This document shows, piece after piece, positions 14,568 to 34,443 of a DNA stretch of 61,000 bases. A program made the translations under genes and the position numbers. The stretch lies in the NCBI GenBank assembly GCA_012295275.1, contig CM022679.1, positions 27,825,664 through 27,886,663 on the forward strand, given 5' to 3'. Position 1 is the first letter of the stretch. Each line of letters starts with the position of its first letter. The notes under the pieces were generated by a model. It saw only the letters and a list, made by a program, of their open reading frames with translations, had not been told where the DNA came from and ran no database searches. The DNA comes from Chrysomallon squamiferum. Lineage: Eukaryota > Mollusca > Gastropoda > Neomphalida > Peltospiridae.

Positions 14568-17500
14568 TCACAACAAATCTTCCATTTCCATCATAAACTG
14601 ATCATAAGCATCGTCCTTTGTCTTTGTCTGAGTGGGCACCATCGGCGCTGGTCTTGCTGTTGTTGTAGGTGCTATTTTCTTATCTTCTTCTTTTACTGAA
14701 AACAAAATTTATCAAACATATTAATGTTTAAAAAAGCTCATGAAATAATTTAAATGTGCAGAACAAACAAATATAGTTTTCATTCCTCATGACTGGTTTA
14801 ATTATTACTAGAAATTTCTATGACTGATTAAAATTTTTTGACACAAAGTGATGTGGATGACATAAAACCTAAAGTTCAAAAATATTTATATATAATCAGT
14901 ACATACTGACAACATGTACACAGGTTGTTCAGAACAGACTGAACTTAAAACACAAGAATACTTCAACTAATGTGAGTATGCAGCACACAAAACAGAATAT
15001 CTTCCAAATCAAAATTTCTTTATATTTACTTTTAATAACATAATAAAAAAACATATATAATAAAAGTTTTAAACTTTTAAAAAAAAAAAGAGAATAAAAA
15101 AAACACCAATGAAAATAAATTTTTAAATTTATGAAATAAAAACATACCAGGAGGTTTCAGTTTTCCTTTAGAATCTTTGATTCCTCGTTTAACTTTAAGA
15201 GCTGTAGGCATAAACCTTGTCACGTCTCCAAGAACATTCTTGATCTGTGGCTTTGCCTCTATCGTTGCTGTGTTCTTCTTCTCATCCTTGTCTCCCCCAG
15301 TCTTCTGTGCAGGTTTCATTATGCTGGGAGGAGCACTGAGTACATTGGGGTTCACCGGGGGAGGTCCCAGCCCAGGAGGGAGTGGTATTCCTGGAGGAAG
15401 AGCATTGGGGGGCGCTCCTGGTGGCCTAATCATTCTCTGTGGGGGGATACCTGTTTATAAATATAAAATTTGAAAGTAAATAATATATAATTTATGTTAA
15501 TTGTGTTACATTCAAAAACAGATAAATAAAAGTTTATTTTATTTACACACATCATTTACAGGTTTATTAATAAGAAAAAAGAAAAAAGAATATTTGATGT
15601 ATTTTAATCACTGACCAGGAGGTGCTGGAGGCAGTCTAGGAGGCATGCCTCTCAGGCTGGGGGGCAGGCCTGGAGGAGGACCAGGAGGCAGGCCCTGTGG
15701 TCGACCTGGCGGTGGACCAGGAGGTAAGAGTCTAGGAGGAACTCCAGGAGGTCCAGCACGAAGGGGTGGGGGTCTCAGAAACATAGGCGGAGCTCCTCTT
15801 GGTGGTCCTGTTAACAGACGTACAACTTTTATTAACTTGAAACAATCACAATATTAATCAGTTTAAAATTTAAAAAAAATTGTTTTTTTCATTATGTTAC
15901 TTTTTTTAATTTAATAGAATTATGAATAAGAAAATTAATTGCTGTTCAAATGTAATAAAGTGTATTCGTATATCTAGTTTATTATTTAAAAAAATTACTT
16001 TTGTTATTAAATTATTTTACTACTTTTATTTATATGAAAAATGTCCTAGACCAGTTAATTTTTTTTTTAAATTATAGACTGCACATATTTTATTGCATAA
16101 TAAATAAACAATAGAAAGAAAAGATGATACCTGGAGGCATGACGCCAGGGGGAGCTCCAGGGGGAATGCCAGGAGGAGGACCTGGAGGTACCACTTTGGT
16201 TTGTGGTTCTTCTAATGGTTCATCTGATGTTCCAGGAGGCTTCAACTCCTGAATTGGTTCAAAGCGAGTTTTCTTCTTCTCCTTCACTGGAACACTTTCC
16301 TCAGTGTCTTCTTCACTCTTAAAGCAAAATCACATTTAAAAATAACAAAGTCAGACATCTTCACATTTAGAAATAACAAAACACACACACAGACATTTAA
16401 AAATAACAAAACCAGACATCTTTACATTCAGAAATAACAAAACCACACACATATTCACATTTAGAAATAAAACCACACACATTCACATTATAAAATAACA
16501 AAACCACATACCTTCACATTTAGAAATAGTCTTAAAATAAACCATACACCTCACCACACAATTAGAAATAATTTTTAAAATAAGTAAACATGATCCTCAC
16601 TTTCACAGAGCGATTTATTAAGTTAGAAAAATTATTTGTGAGTTTATTAAATAGATCAAAAAACATTATTTATTATCTTTCAGAAACTGTTAATTAAAAA
16701 CATGGTTTTAGTGAACAGCTGCGAAAATGCACTACCTGACTGGACTCCTGTTCTTCGTCCGACTGAGTGGACGGGACTTCCTGTCCAGCCATCTGTAACA
16801 TGATTGCCTGCAGAGCAGAAACCTTCTTCTCCTTCTTCTCTCTCTTCTCTCTCTTCTTTGACTTCACCGTCAGTCTCGTATCCTTCTCCACTGAAGCATC
16901 ATCTGCAAACCTAATCTTCCTCTGTTTAGCTGAAAAGTTAAATTATTGAGACTATAGTCATTATTATCTCATCACATTCAACAGTTAGATATCTATTGTA
17001 AGTTTGTGTAGTATTAAGTTGAGTTAAACTAACACAGACAACCAGACATTTGTGAAACATGAAACAAAAACAAAACACAACACACACACACATTTACACA
17101 AGGACCCACCTGGTGGTTCTGTTATATCATCAGGTGTAGGTATAGTACTGGCTATAGAGGCAGGTAGAGTTTCAGGTAATATATAACATACACACAAACA
17201 CACTTACCTGGTGGTTCTGTTATATCATCAGGTGTAGGTATAGTACTGGCTATAGAGGCAGGTAGAGTTTCAGGTAATATATAACATACACACAAACACA
17301 CTGGTTCTGTATATCATCAGGTGTAGGTAGTACTGGCTATAGAGGCAGGTAGAGTTTCAGGTAATATATAACATACACACAAACACACTTACCTGGTGGT
17401 TCTGTTATATCATCAGGTGTAGGTATAGTACTGGCTATAGAGGCAGGTAGAGTTTCAGGTAATATATAACATACACACAAACACACTTACCTGGTGGTTC

Positions 17501-20500
17501 TGTTATATCATCAGGTGTAGGTATAGTACTGGCTATTGAGGCAGGTAGAGTTTCAGGTAATATATAACATACACACAAACACACTTACCTGGTGGTTCTG
17601 TTATATCATCAGGTGTAGGTATAGTACTGGCTATAGAGGCAGGTAGAGTTTCAGGTAATATATAACATACACACAAACACACTTACCTGGTGGTTCTGTT
17701 ATATCATCAGGTGTAGGTATAGTACTGGCTATAGAGGCAGGTAGAGTTTCAGGTAATGGAATATCATCGTGTTCAGCAGCCAGGATGTCGTCAGGATGTA
17801 AAACCTCATCTACTTCAACAGTCCCAATGTTCTCTTCAATACCTGAATAGTATGAACTTATTTTGTAAAATTACTGAGAGAGCTTCAATACAATTTTAAA
17901 ATTTAAAATCACTTCTCTTGCATTTTTAAATGCATAAATCTATCAAATATACAAATAAAAAATAAGAATGTTATTGTTAGTTACTAATTGAATAATAAAG
18001 AAAATGTTTTTTTATTTGTGTATCAGTAAACATAAAATTACCTTTAGCAGGGTCATACTCCTCATCCTCACTGTCACTCAGTGGGGGAGGAGTGCCAGGG
18101 GGAGGGCCTACAGGTTTTCTCTTTGCTAGATCTGGTATTGATGACCTGTTAAAATAAATCTCAGTTATTTACTTTTATAATGGTTCAGATCATCACACTA
18201 AATAAAGCTGTAGATTGTGTGTTTTTGTTTGTTTTTGACTACTGATCCTTAACTTTGTCAACAATGAAAGAAAAAACAGATTTACAAGAAAAATGTTTGT
18301 TGCTAAATAAAATCTAAAAATATTACCCAAATGTGGTTTTCTTCAAAATGCCAGTGGGTTGTCTGCCCATGGGGGGTAATCCTGGCATTCCAGGAAGTGG
18401 GATTTCGTTGGGTAGAGGTATCATAGATGGAACTGTAACAAAATAAATTTATTTTCACAAACAGTACAGACTAATGATGTGACAAAATTTAACAGTGTTT
18501 AAAAGACATAAATATAAAAAGTAAAAAACCAGAGTAAATTAAACTTTTAAACAATTTTTAATTATTTACAAATCTAATACTAAGAGAACACATTATGAGT
18601 AAAATAAAACAAATGAGTAAAGTAAAACATACTTGTAGTTTCAACTGGCATGTCTGGGAGAGGAATCTGATCCAGCTGAACTCTTTCAGCATTTTTCACT
18701 TGTTCTGAAAACAGTTCAATATACACATTTTAAAAACAGCTTTTGAATAGTATTTACATTTGACTATAACATACTTATAGTACAGAATATTATGTAATGA
18801 TAAGCAGAAACAGGAATCATTTTGAATTGAGCAATAGAACTAAAATGATTCTGTATAATTAAATAGAACAAAGACAGCAGAACAGAAGACAAGATACAGT
18901 GAGAATTTTTAACACACCGTAGTAGATCTGTAACTGAATTCGTTTTCTTTCATACTCAGCTTCTGCTTTCTTCAGTTCTAATGAGTACTCTGGGTTTTCT
19001 TTCTCCTGAAACAAACATCAAAACATCTGATAACAAAAATAATCACAGATTTAAGTTTTGAACAGTTTTTCAAAATTAAAAAATTCTGTTTATTTCTTAC
19101 AGATGGGGAATGAGAGGGATTCATTATGTACATACATTTCTAAATTCCTCTCACATTCATGTTTTACAAACAGCTTTGAAAATTTTATTATTATGTCAAG
19201 GTAATTAAATTTATTAAACTGGATATTAAAGATGAAAACTGAAATTAAAATTGAAATACTTGTATATAACGTACGTAAAGTCGTAGAACTCGTTGGAAAG
19301 TTTCTTTCAGCTTTTTTCGCTTGTCTCTCAAAACTTTCTCATTTAGAGTTGGTGAATCCACAGGATTGTACTCTGAAAAAAAATAAAATAATAATAATAA
19401 AAACACTCTCATTATTTACCTTTATACAGTAATTATATAAATATATTTCTGTTTTAATTAACAATTTCAAAAAGAAATTATAAAAACTGCAGACATTTAA
19501 AAACATGTGTTTACATATATTTTAAACAACTATGAATAACATAAGAAATCATGCTACCAAATAGTAATTCATAATACAGATTAAACACAATTTAAAAAAA
19601 AATGTACAATACAAATATAAAGCTACTGTATACAGTAGCAAAGTTCAGAATAGTTGTTAGATTTATCAGTGACAATTTCTAATTAATTTTTTACCCATTT
19701 CATCAATGATTTCCATTTCTTCAAGCAGTTTTAGTGGGTCTTTTCCTTTTAGCACAGCCTGTCTCACCATCATACGCTGCTTCTTGTTCTAAAATTCAAA
19801 AACGTAGATGTGTCATTGTATATTTGTATCGTTGTATGTAAGATATTGATACACCATTATCTGGTATAAGTATGACACACATTAATAAGTGTGTTATAGT
19901 AAGGTAAGACTTCTGAAATCATGTCCCTATTTTACAAAACAGAATAAACAAAATGAAAACATAAATAATCAGTGAAAAATACCTTTTTCAATTCTCTTTT
20001 TCTTGCTTCTTTTCCTGAAAAGATGAAAAAAGTAATGACATAATATTCATTTAATTAATCTTAATTGATATATCTGCATTAATAACAATCGTAAAAATCA
20101 ATTACAAATTAAAACGGATATTTTTAATGAGACTGATTTGAAAGAAAAGTCAATTGCAATCAGTTATCAAGTAATCATTTTAATACATGTAAACCTTCAA
20201 AGGCAGTGAAATAATAATAAAATAATAATAATAAAAATTTGATTAGTACTTACAAGACTAATTTGGTAATAAGTAATATATAAAAGATAAAATATTCTGC
20301 AATCTTAAGTCTTAGTCTAGGTAAATTAATTAGTTTATGAAACAACTAAATTAATTTTCAAATACTGAAATAGTCACTATTAAAATGATATGTTGTTCAG
20401 AAGGATTTTAGTCTTTATATTCTTTTCTTTTTTTCGAAATACACAACAAATATTTATCAGAATGAGATTTGTAAATGAGAGCAGGTTGAAACTGCAGAAT

Positions 20501-20587
20501 TTTTGCACTTCCACTTGACTTACTGAACTGATCGGTGGGATTCATATATTTCCCACTTTTAGTGGTGTTGATTGATCGCCGCCCCAT
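14568..20587 (-). CDS. WBP11: WW domain-binding protein 11, splicing factor (14 coding exons)
   Basis: A nuclear pre-mRNA splicing factor; in other animals it binds WW domains (PQBP1/NPW38) and PP1 through proline-rich segments. Coding exons, 5' to 3': 20587-20524, 20014-19983, 19788-19695, 19372-19275, 19005-18918, 18704-18633, 18432-18327, 18145-18042, 17842-17687, 16929-16736, 16317-16131, 15807-15616, 15450-15148, 14695-14568. They total 1818 nt, joining in frame to 605 aa (human about 641). The N-terminus MGRRS..TKSGK.MNPTDQ leads into RKEARKRELKKNKKQR and LNEKVL.DKRKKL, the Wbp11 domain (about residues 5-95). RFADD and LQMAGQEVP lie in exon 10. Exons 11-13 encode PPG/PPGR-rich WW-ligand sequence. 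The end is DDAYDQFMMEMEDLL. An in-frame ATG seven codons upstream (20608) exists, but the family start MGRR is preferred. Exon 9's donor lies in an amplified array. Confidence 0.95.
16325..16560. repeat. Degenerate about 30-bp repeats in WBP11 intron 10
   Basis: Recurring ACATTTAGAAATAACAAAAC plus CCACACAC-type segments, five to seven poorly conserved copies, lie directly downstream in transcription of the exon 10 donor. Confidence 0.65.
17107..17759 (-). repeat. 98-bp tandem amplification of the WBP11 exon 9 / intron 9 junction (7 copies)
   Basis: Each unit holds the last 65-70 bases of exon 9 (encoding PETLPASIASTIPTPDDITE and two prolines), the donor, and the first 30 or so intron bases. 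GTAAGT donors lie at 17681-17686 (authentic position), 17583-17588, 17485-17490, 17387-17392 and 17202-17207 on the minus strand. The last copy has GTGGGT (17104-17109). One copy (near 17300) is shortened to 87 bp and has lost its consensus donor. No 3' acceptor was copied. Reading past the first donor reaches a TAG 18 codons later, so only the most upstream donor keeps the protein intact. Confidence 0.92.
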
Positions 20588-21032
20588 TTTGTTATTTCTT
20601 CTGTTCACTTCTTATTATTTTGAAATGTCATTCAGTTTCCTAGAAAATGCATTAAACTGCATAAAGTATAATTATACGTGTTCGCCAAATTTCATTTTCA
20701 GGCCAATGCATATACCGATTCTTAATTTTGTTGCGTTAACGTTTATTAGGATACAAACTATTGTTTTGAAGCAGTCGACAAAATGTTCGGTGACGTCTGA
20801 AAACCGGATTAAAAGCTGAGTTTGAAATTAACCATTTTAAATATGTCTTGTGTTAACATTAAAATTGAATACATTTGTTATTATATTTTGTTGTTGTTAT
20901 AAATTAGAGATATACTGTGAAAATATTATTTTGAAAATATAAAGTAAAAACAATTATTTTTTAATATACGGTTCCTTTCAAAGTGCCAAATATACCAGAA
21001 TCAAACCAAACAGAGTTACTGTCCTTGCCACA
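20588..21032. promoter_or_regulatory. Shared head-to-head promoter of WBP11 and B9D1
   Basis: Only 445 bp separate the two start codons, which point away from each other. A CCAAT box lies at 20703-20707. There is no clear TATA box. GTTAAC and TGTTAACA elements occur near 20734 and 20853. Both ATGs have A at -3 and G at +4. A bidirectional promoter is inferred from spacing. Confidence 0.6.
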
Positions 21033-28831
<7,799 letters not shown>

Positions 28832-29072
28832 AACTTCTCTCTTGACACAGGGGCTGGGTTGGACATTTCATTCATTATTTTAAAATTGTCATATTGGAAA
28901 TTTCTATTCTTTTTCTCATACAATTGTTGAGTGACTATCTAAAAAAAGAAGAATTTATGTATTATTATTTGTATTGTAAAGAAGAGTTCATCTCTGAACA
29001 ATGTCAGTCACACATGAAATAATTTATATTAGTTTGTTGTCACCATGCAGTTAAATTATTCTTCTTAAAAAT

Positions 29073-29492
29073 AATAAATTGTAGAGCAAATAGAAGAGAT
29101 TTGTATTTGCTGATTTGTATTTGTAGTCTGCTCTCACTAGTTAGACATTTTGTAAGTTACACATTCCCATTACCAGAAAAACACTAAAGCTGTTGATACA
29201 GAACACTTTCTGGAATGGGAAATGAGAAGAACCAGTTTTAAGAATGCTGTAACCTGTTTCTGAAATGCCAGTGATGTGTGTACACTGGGACAAAAGTGCT
29301 GTTCTCTGTGTGAGTATTTTTATACAAAACACAATTCAATTATTGTCTTCATCTGTCAAAGTGACATTTTAAATTCAACACAGCATCAGGTTCTCACTTG
29401 TTGTACTTGTCACCATGGTTACACTACAACCTCAGACAGGATTAAAAAAAATCAGACATTTCAAAAATTATTATGTGAAAATGAGAAATAAA
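29073..29492 (+). terminator. Candidate B9D1 polyadenylation signals
   Basis: AATAAA occurs at 29073-29078 (3' UTR about 260 bases) and again at 29487-29492. Which is used cannot be told from sequence. Confidence 0.4.
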
Positions 29493-29499
29493 TGTTTTA

Positions 29500-29694
29500 A
29501 ATTTAATTTGTTTACACTAACCTAGTTTTGACAAATTACATTCTAAATACATACATTATACTGAAATGGTTCTTACTTGATTTAAGAAATAATAAAGAAA
29601 TAACTGCCCAAGCTATAAATTTATTTTTTAATAAATGTTTTGTTTAATTTTTATACCTTTGTCAATAACATATACTAATTTCATTACTGCTTTG

Positions 29695-29742
<48 letters not shown>

Positions 29743-30480
29743 TATTAACTGAATATTAATTGTTATTAGTTTTTTGGTTTATTTATTTCTGTTCATTGCA
29801 AAAATGTATATTTTGGTTTTATACACATGACTACAGCATTTTCTGTTCTGTTTACTAAATAAGTATATTAATGTATGTAATTTTGACATGTTAACTAATT
29901 TTCAGTATATGCAATCTCAGATCTTTATCATTTATCATGTATATATACTGATTTCTTATTTTTCATGTTGTCATGGAAATGTATATTATTAGTGGGTATA
30001 TAATGGGAATTAACTTTGTAAGTTAAAATGTTTAAGTTACTTCTGATTTCATTCTTCACTTTCAACAAAATACTTGTTAATCTTTTGCTGTAATTATGGT
30101 AACAAAGTATTAAAAAACATATTTTAATGTTAGTTATGGACATTTTTTTTTTATGGTGAAAAAAAAACAAAACATAATAAATAAATAAATAAATAGACAA
30201 TGTACCAGAATGAGGAACTGGTAATGCAAAATCAGTGTTTGTGATTCTTCAGTTAGTAATGTGTACAAAAATCTCAGATCTATACACTTTTTATGAAGAA
30301 AAAAATATTTATTTATTTATTTATTTATTGCTTGCTACCGAGAATGTATTAGTAATAACAAAGTGTTCAAACACTGGATAGAACCTGTCTCCTTCAGCTG
30401 TCCATAAAATGTGAATAAAAAAAAATAATAATAATAATAAAAAAAAAAAAAAAATTAGTAACGTTATCTTCACTTTAAAA
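29500..30480. other. AT-rich DNA downstream of B9D1
   Basis: No exon found. It contains an ATT tract (29697-29742), a TTTA tract (30308-30330) and poly-A runs. Confidence 0.6.
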
Positions 30481-30489
30481 ACAATTATC

Positions 30490-30615
30490 GTTTTTAAGAA
30501 AACGTTTTCCCTTTGTCAAACATTGTTACCTCCCTTTGCGAAAGCCTTTTCACCTACCCTTGAGATAACATTATCTCCCGTTACGAAAATGTTTATCTAC
30601 CGTTTGAAAATCCAA
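30490..30615. repeat. Degenerate 22-25-bp tandem repeat (5 copies)
   Basis: Five successive segments share a CATTGTTACCTCCCTTTGCG-like core followed by AAAG/AAAA: CGTTTTCCCTTTGTCAAA, the core itself, TTTTCACCTACCCTTGAG, CATTATCTCCCGTTACGAAA and TGTTTATCTACCGTTTGAAA. No frame is preserved. Confidence 0.55.
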
Positions 30616-30689
30616 TTCCCATTTAATTAAAGCAAAATAATTTTTTTTTTTTTTAAGTAATAAAGTGGAGAAAAATGATCTTTCGAATG

Positions 30690-30751
30690 TGTGTGTGTGT
30701 GTGTGTGTGTGTGTGTCTGTGTCTGTGTGTGTGTGTGTGTGACTGTGTGTG
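30690..30751. repeat. (GT)n microsatellite
   Basis: GT tract with TCTGTG interruptions. Confidence 0.9.
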
Positions 30752-30881
30752 TTTTAAACTACTTTATATTATTAAAAAATACTCCCTCTTTTCTTTTCTT
30801 TTTTCTCCATTACCAGTTTTTATTTATTTATTTATTTATTTTTTTATTAATTGATGTAAATTTCTGTTTACATGTTAGTGA

Positions 30882-30968
30882 TGGACGTAACTAATGACGT
30901 TAACATTGATCATGTCTGACGTCATAGTGTATTGTATGTTTTCAACGTCAACGCAGCACAAGTACGTT
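30882..30968. promoter_or_regulatory. Cluster of CRE/bZIP-type ACGT motifs
   Basis: Five ACGT cores lie within 87 bp: GGACGTAAC, TGACGTTA, the palindromic CRE TGACGTCA (30917-30924), CAACGTCAAC and TACGTTA. This is far denser than expected in AT-rich DNA. Confidence 0.45.
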
Positions 30969-31291
30969 ATGTATCAAGTTTAAGTTAATCTATTACAGCA
31001 AAGGGTGTGAATATAATTTATTTGGTACGTAGGATTAAAAAGATTAAGAATGAGAACAAAATAATTATAACCATATACAGAAACAAACAAAATCCAAATG
31101 AAAAATCCCAGCAAACTACAACAAAAGTTAAACAGTAAAATTTAAAATAAAGAAAAAAAAAATAAAAAAAAAAAAAAAAAATAAAAAATAGTGCAATGTA
31201 AAAACTAAATTAATGAGAGTAACGTTAGATGAGAGGAACTGCGGAAAGATATAAAACGGTTGTTGTTGCTGACATCACATCGTTAAAGAAT

Positions 31292-31455
31292 TTATGGGGA
31301 TAATTGAAGGAGGTGATATAATAATAATAAAAAACAATAACACCACCAATATCATGACAACAGTCACTACCAACATTATCAATAATAATAATAATAAACA
31401 ACAACAACAACAACAACAATAATATGATAATAATAATAAAACAATAATAACAGCA

Positions 31456-31490
<35 letters not shown>

Positions 31491-31832
31491 CAACAATAAC
31501 AACAAAAGCAACTAGAAGAAGAATGATCCTGATGACTGTAGTCATAATACCTAAGTAACTTCACTGTTCTGAAGGTCGAGACTGGCAGCTCGGAGAAGGT
31601 TCTGGTCTAGAGTGTAGTTGGTCATATTTCATTATCTTTGTTTATCAGACACCTCTGTCCGTCCTTGACCGCTCACTACATCTGTGTTACATATTTATGT
31701 TGTAAATATTTAACAAAACTGAGATAAAAATACTGTGTAATGTGAAATGATATAAAACACATATGGGGATAACTGAAGGAGGTAACAAATTATAATAATA
31801 AAATAGCAATAACACCATCAAAATAAAACATC
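31292..31832. repeat. Two diverged copies of a roughly 70-bp segment
   Basis: ATGGGGATAATTGAAGGAGG followed by AAT units and AACAATAACACCACCA (about 31292-31360) matches ATGGGGATAACTGAAGGAGG with AATAGCAATAACACCATCA (about 31761-31830). Both are preceded by GATATAAAAC. The copies are about 470 bp apart with AAT/AAC microsatellite between. Confidence 0.6.
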
Positions 31833-31984
31833 AACAACAATAATAATAAGTGAATATACATATATATAACAATTTATAAAATGTATGACATGCAGTTTGT
31901 ATCAAATGCATGATATATGGGAGTATATATCACTGATGTGTAAAGTTAAATTTTATAACAAGTGCATTCACTGTTTATAAAGAT

Positions 31985-33060
31985 ATGCATTATACGAGAC
32001 AGACGGGAGGGTTCACGTAGACAGCACATGCAGTGACGTATTGCTTTGGTTACTTGTACGTTAATTAAAATCTGCAGGAACTGTCAAATGTCCGCTCGAT
32101 GAAAAATGTCCCTACATTTATCTTGATGGAGAACATGGAGTTTTTAGCAAGAAATCGCCGAGACATAAACTGATAGAGGAGGCATGTGACCCTTCCATTA
32201 CTAAGAACCATGCATTTACTGCGAGTGAAACTAACATTTCTAACAGTCGTTTTGTTTTATCAGAAAACGTGACGGAATTTCAGAATTAGATTAACGCAGG
32301 CAGTGAAGTAAAGTGATTCTGTGATTGAGCTCAAACAGAGAAAGGATGATGTGTCCAGGCTATCCATCTATCCAGCGGAACAAGAGAAAACACAATGTCT
32401 ACCTTTACTTTGAATCTATGAAGTGAAAATTAATGTTCAGTGATTATATAAGCTGGGTTTTGTTGTCTATGTTGTAGATAACTGTAGACAAAGAGGTGTT
32501 TGGTGTAGATAAATTCGCCGCTCCCTGCACAGATTTTGTCTAATAGAGGTTAATGATCTTAAAAGCTTCCAAATGATCTTCCATCTTGTAAAAGCTTTGG
32601 CTGCCCTACTAAAACACCTCAGACAACTACAGCTAATACACTAAGTCTACACACACCTTGCTGAAAATCCAATTCTCAACACGTCAGACGTCATCGTTGA
32701 GAAAGATTCTTCAAACACACGTCGTCCTCCTTGCCATCAACATCGCCATTGCTTTGTAGTGATTCGCCAATTACGCAAGTTTTTTCGTCATCGAAGCCGC
32801 ATATGGACGCCCTTTAATTAGATCTAAAATGAAGTTCGCATACTTTCTAATAAAGAGAACGCGTGGAAGCACGCTGGGGTTCTCTGGAACCAAGGAGGAA
32901 AGCACCCCGGAATGTAATTACTTTCACTTGCATTAGCCGGCATTAGCTGCCAGACCCGCGAAGATTAACTTTATAACTTGTACTTTATAAAGTTTTGTAT
33001 TTATTATTACATGGGATTTTGCGATTAACTGTAGACTGAAAATAGTTTCACAGGTAGGAG
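31985..33060. other. Higher-complexity intergenic block
   Basis: About 1 kb with few simple repeats and more GC than its neighbours. One frame (about 32082-32289) is open for some 69 codons after an acceptor-like CTGCAG, but nothing in its translation matches a family I know and such lengths are expected by chance. It could be regulatory. Confidence 0.4.
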
Positions 33061-33125
33061 GAGGAAGTAGAGAGGAGGGAGAAGGAGAAAGAAAATAAAA
33101 CAGATCTGTAAATTATAGAACATTA

Positions 33126-33131
<6 letters not shown>

Positions 33132-33197
<66 letters not shown>
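33132..33197. repeat. (GA)n microsatellite
   Basis: GA tract with a single G insertion, 180 bp upstream of the tentative exon at 33380. Confidence 0.95.
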
Positions 33198-33201
<4 letters not shown>

Positions 33202-33379
33202 CTGTGAACAAAGTCATCATCCAATATATCATTATTGATAATGTGCAGCGATGAAATAAATTTTGAAAAAGAAAATCAGTCAGCAGCATCAGATAGGAAA
33301 TAAAAAATTTATTTGTCTTTTGGATTTAAACGTGACAAATTTCAGAAATATTTTATTTGGCAAAACGTAACCGCGCTTA

Positions 33380-33667
33380 ATGTACACAGAGAATGGTATC
33401 GAACTGTGCCGAAGACGTAAGAAGCTTTCTGTTGACGAGGAGAAACGAATCGAGTTTGATGTGAGTAGAATTACTTGGACATCTCGTCCACTTTGCTGTG
33501 TGCTGTGTGCGTCTTCGTTAGCAAACCGATTTGTTTTCTATTTACAACTTTTCCTCAGCCCTGACGTCTTAAGTGAGGCAATGCGATAACGTGATGCTGC
33601 TATTTTTAATGTCTGTTTAATGTGTCTGCCACAGTACAAAGAGCGGATCAAAGTTGGCCACAGAATG
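33380..33667 (+). CDS. Tentative first two exons of an unrecognised gene
   Basis: Exon A 33380-33460 begins with ATG and encodes 27 residues containing CRRRKKLSVDEEKRIEFD, ending at a GTGAGT donor. Exon B 33635-33667 follows a pyrimidine-rich tract and CCACAG and encodes YKERIKVGHRM, ending at another GTGAGT. Both junctions are phase 0, so the frame continues. The peptide is basic and charged, perhaps nuclear. I cannot name a family. Downstream exons were not found, so the rest would lie beyond a long intron, possibly outside the window. Chance co-occurrence of these signals remains quite possible. Confidence 0.3.
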
Positions 33668-34388
33668 GTGAGTGGTTTTGTGAGGTTAAGAACATGGCGG
33701 CAATAAGATGGTATCGTAACGCAATTATCAAATGGACCGGTTCAAGGCATCTCGTCCAGAATATGAATAATTCAGAACGGGACACACTGGATCACAATTT
33801 GTTATAATCTTAGGTTAATCTTGTTTTGGGAAGGAATTTACTCTCCCTGTATCTAAGAAACTGATAAAATCTTTAACTAGTTGTGCTATGTGAAGACTAG
33901 ATCTCACATACAAACGCAGTTAGTCAGAGAAAAACAAAGAAAATATCATTTTACATCATCCACGACTGTGACGTTAGCGATGACGTGCATGCAACAAGAA
34001 GCCAGTGTGACAGTGTAATTACGCAGACGTGTAACGTGTTTGATAATTTAATACAACGTGTCTGCTGTATGACATTTTATACTCTGACCTACAAACTGCA
34101 GAGAAAGAAAAAAAAAAAAAAAAAAAAAAAAAAAAACAAAAAAACGCAGATGTTATTAGAGTCTCCTCAAACTTGTAATAAGAAAATTAGCTGCTTGTTT
34201 GTAATTAATCTAATTTAGAAGCGTAATGTGTATATAGCTGTCTCTCTGCTTTGTATAGTCAGTGTGCGCCTGTGTGTATGTAGGTGTGTATGTGTTCATA
34301 TATATATAAATATGTACGTATGTATGTGTGTATATGTGCGTGTATGTGTGTGTATGTGTGTATTTGTATATGTAACTGTGGGTGTGTC

Positions 34389-34443
<55 letters not shown>

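Noticed and set aside
15177-15473. Glycine-rich plus-strand open frame
   Set aside because: Antisense of the proline-rich WBP11 exon 13, which is confirmed by splicing frame and family match. The frame at 15645-15857 is the same for exon 12.
20535-20819. 94-codon plus-strand frame
   Set aside because: Overlaps WBP11 exon 1 and the shared promoter on the wrong strand. Composition and translation look non-coding.
29409-29422. GTCACCATGGTTAC downstream of B9D1 considered as an X-box
   Set aside because: Close palindrome but one mismatch to the vertebrate pattern in each orientation and in the 3' UTR. Too weak to call.
32082-32289. About 69 open codons after an acceptor-like CTGCAG, translating to a Cys-containing peptide
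   Set aside because: Many stop-free runs of this length are expected by chance over six frames of 61 kb. No donor, partner exon or family match was found.
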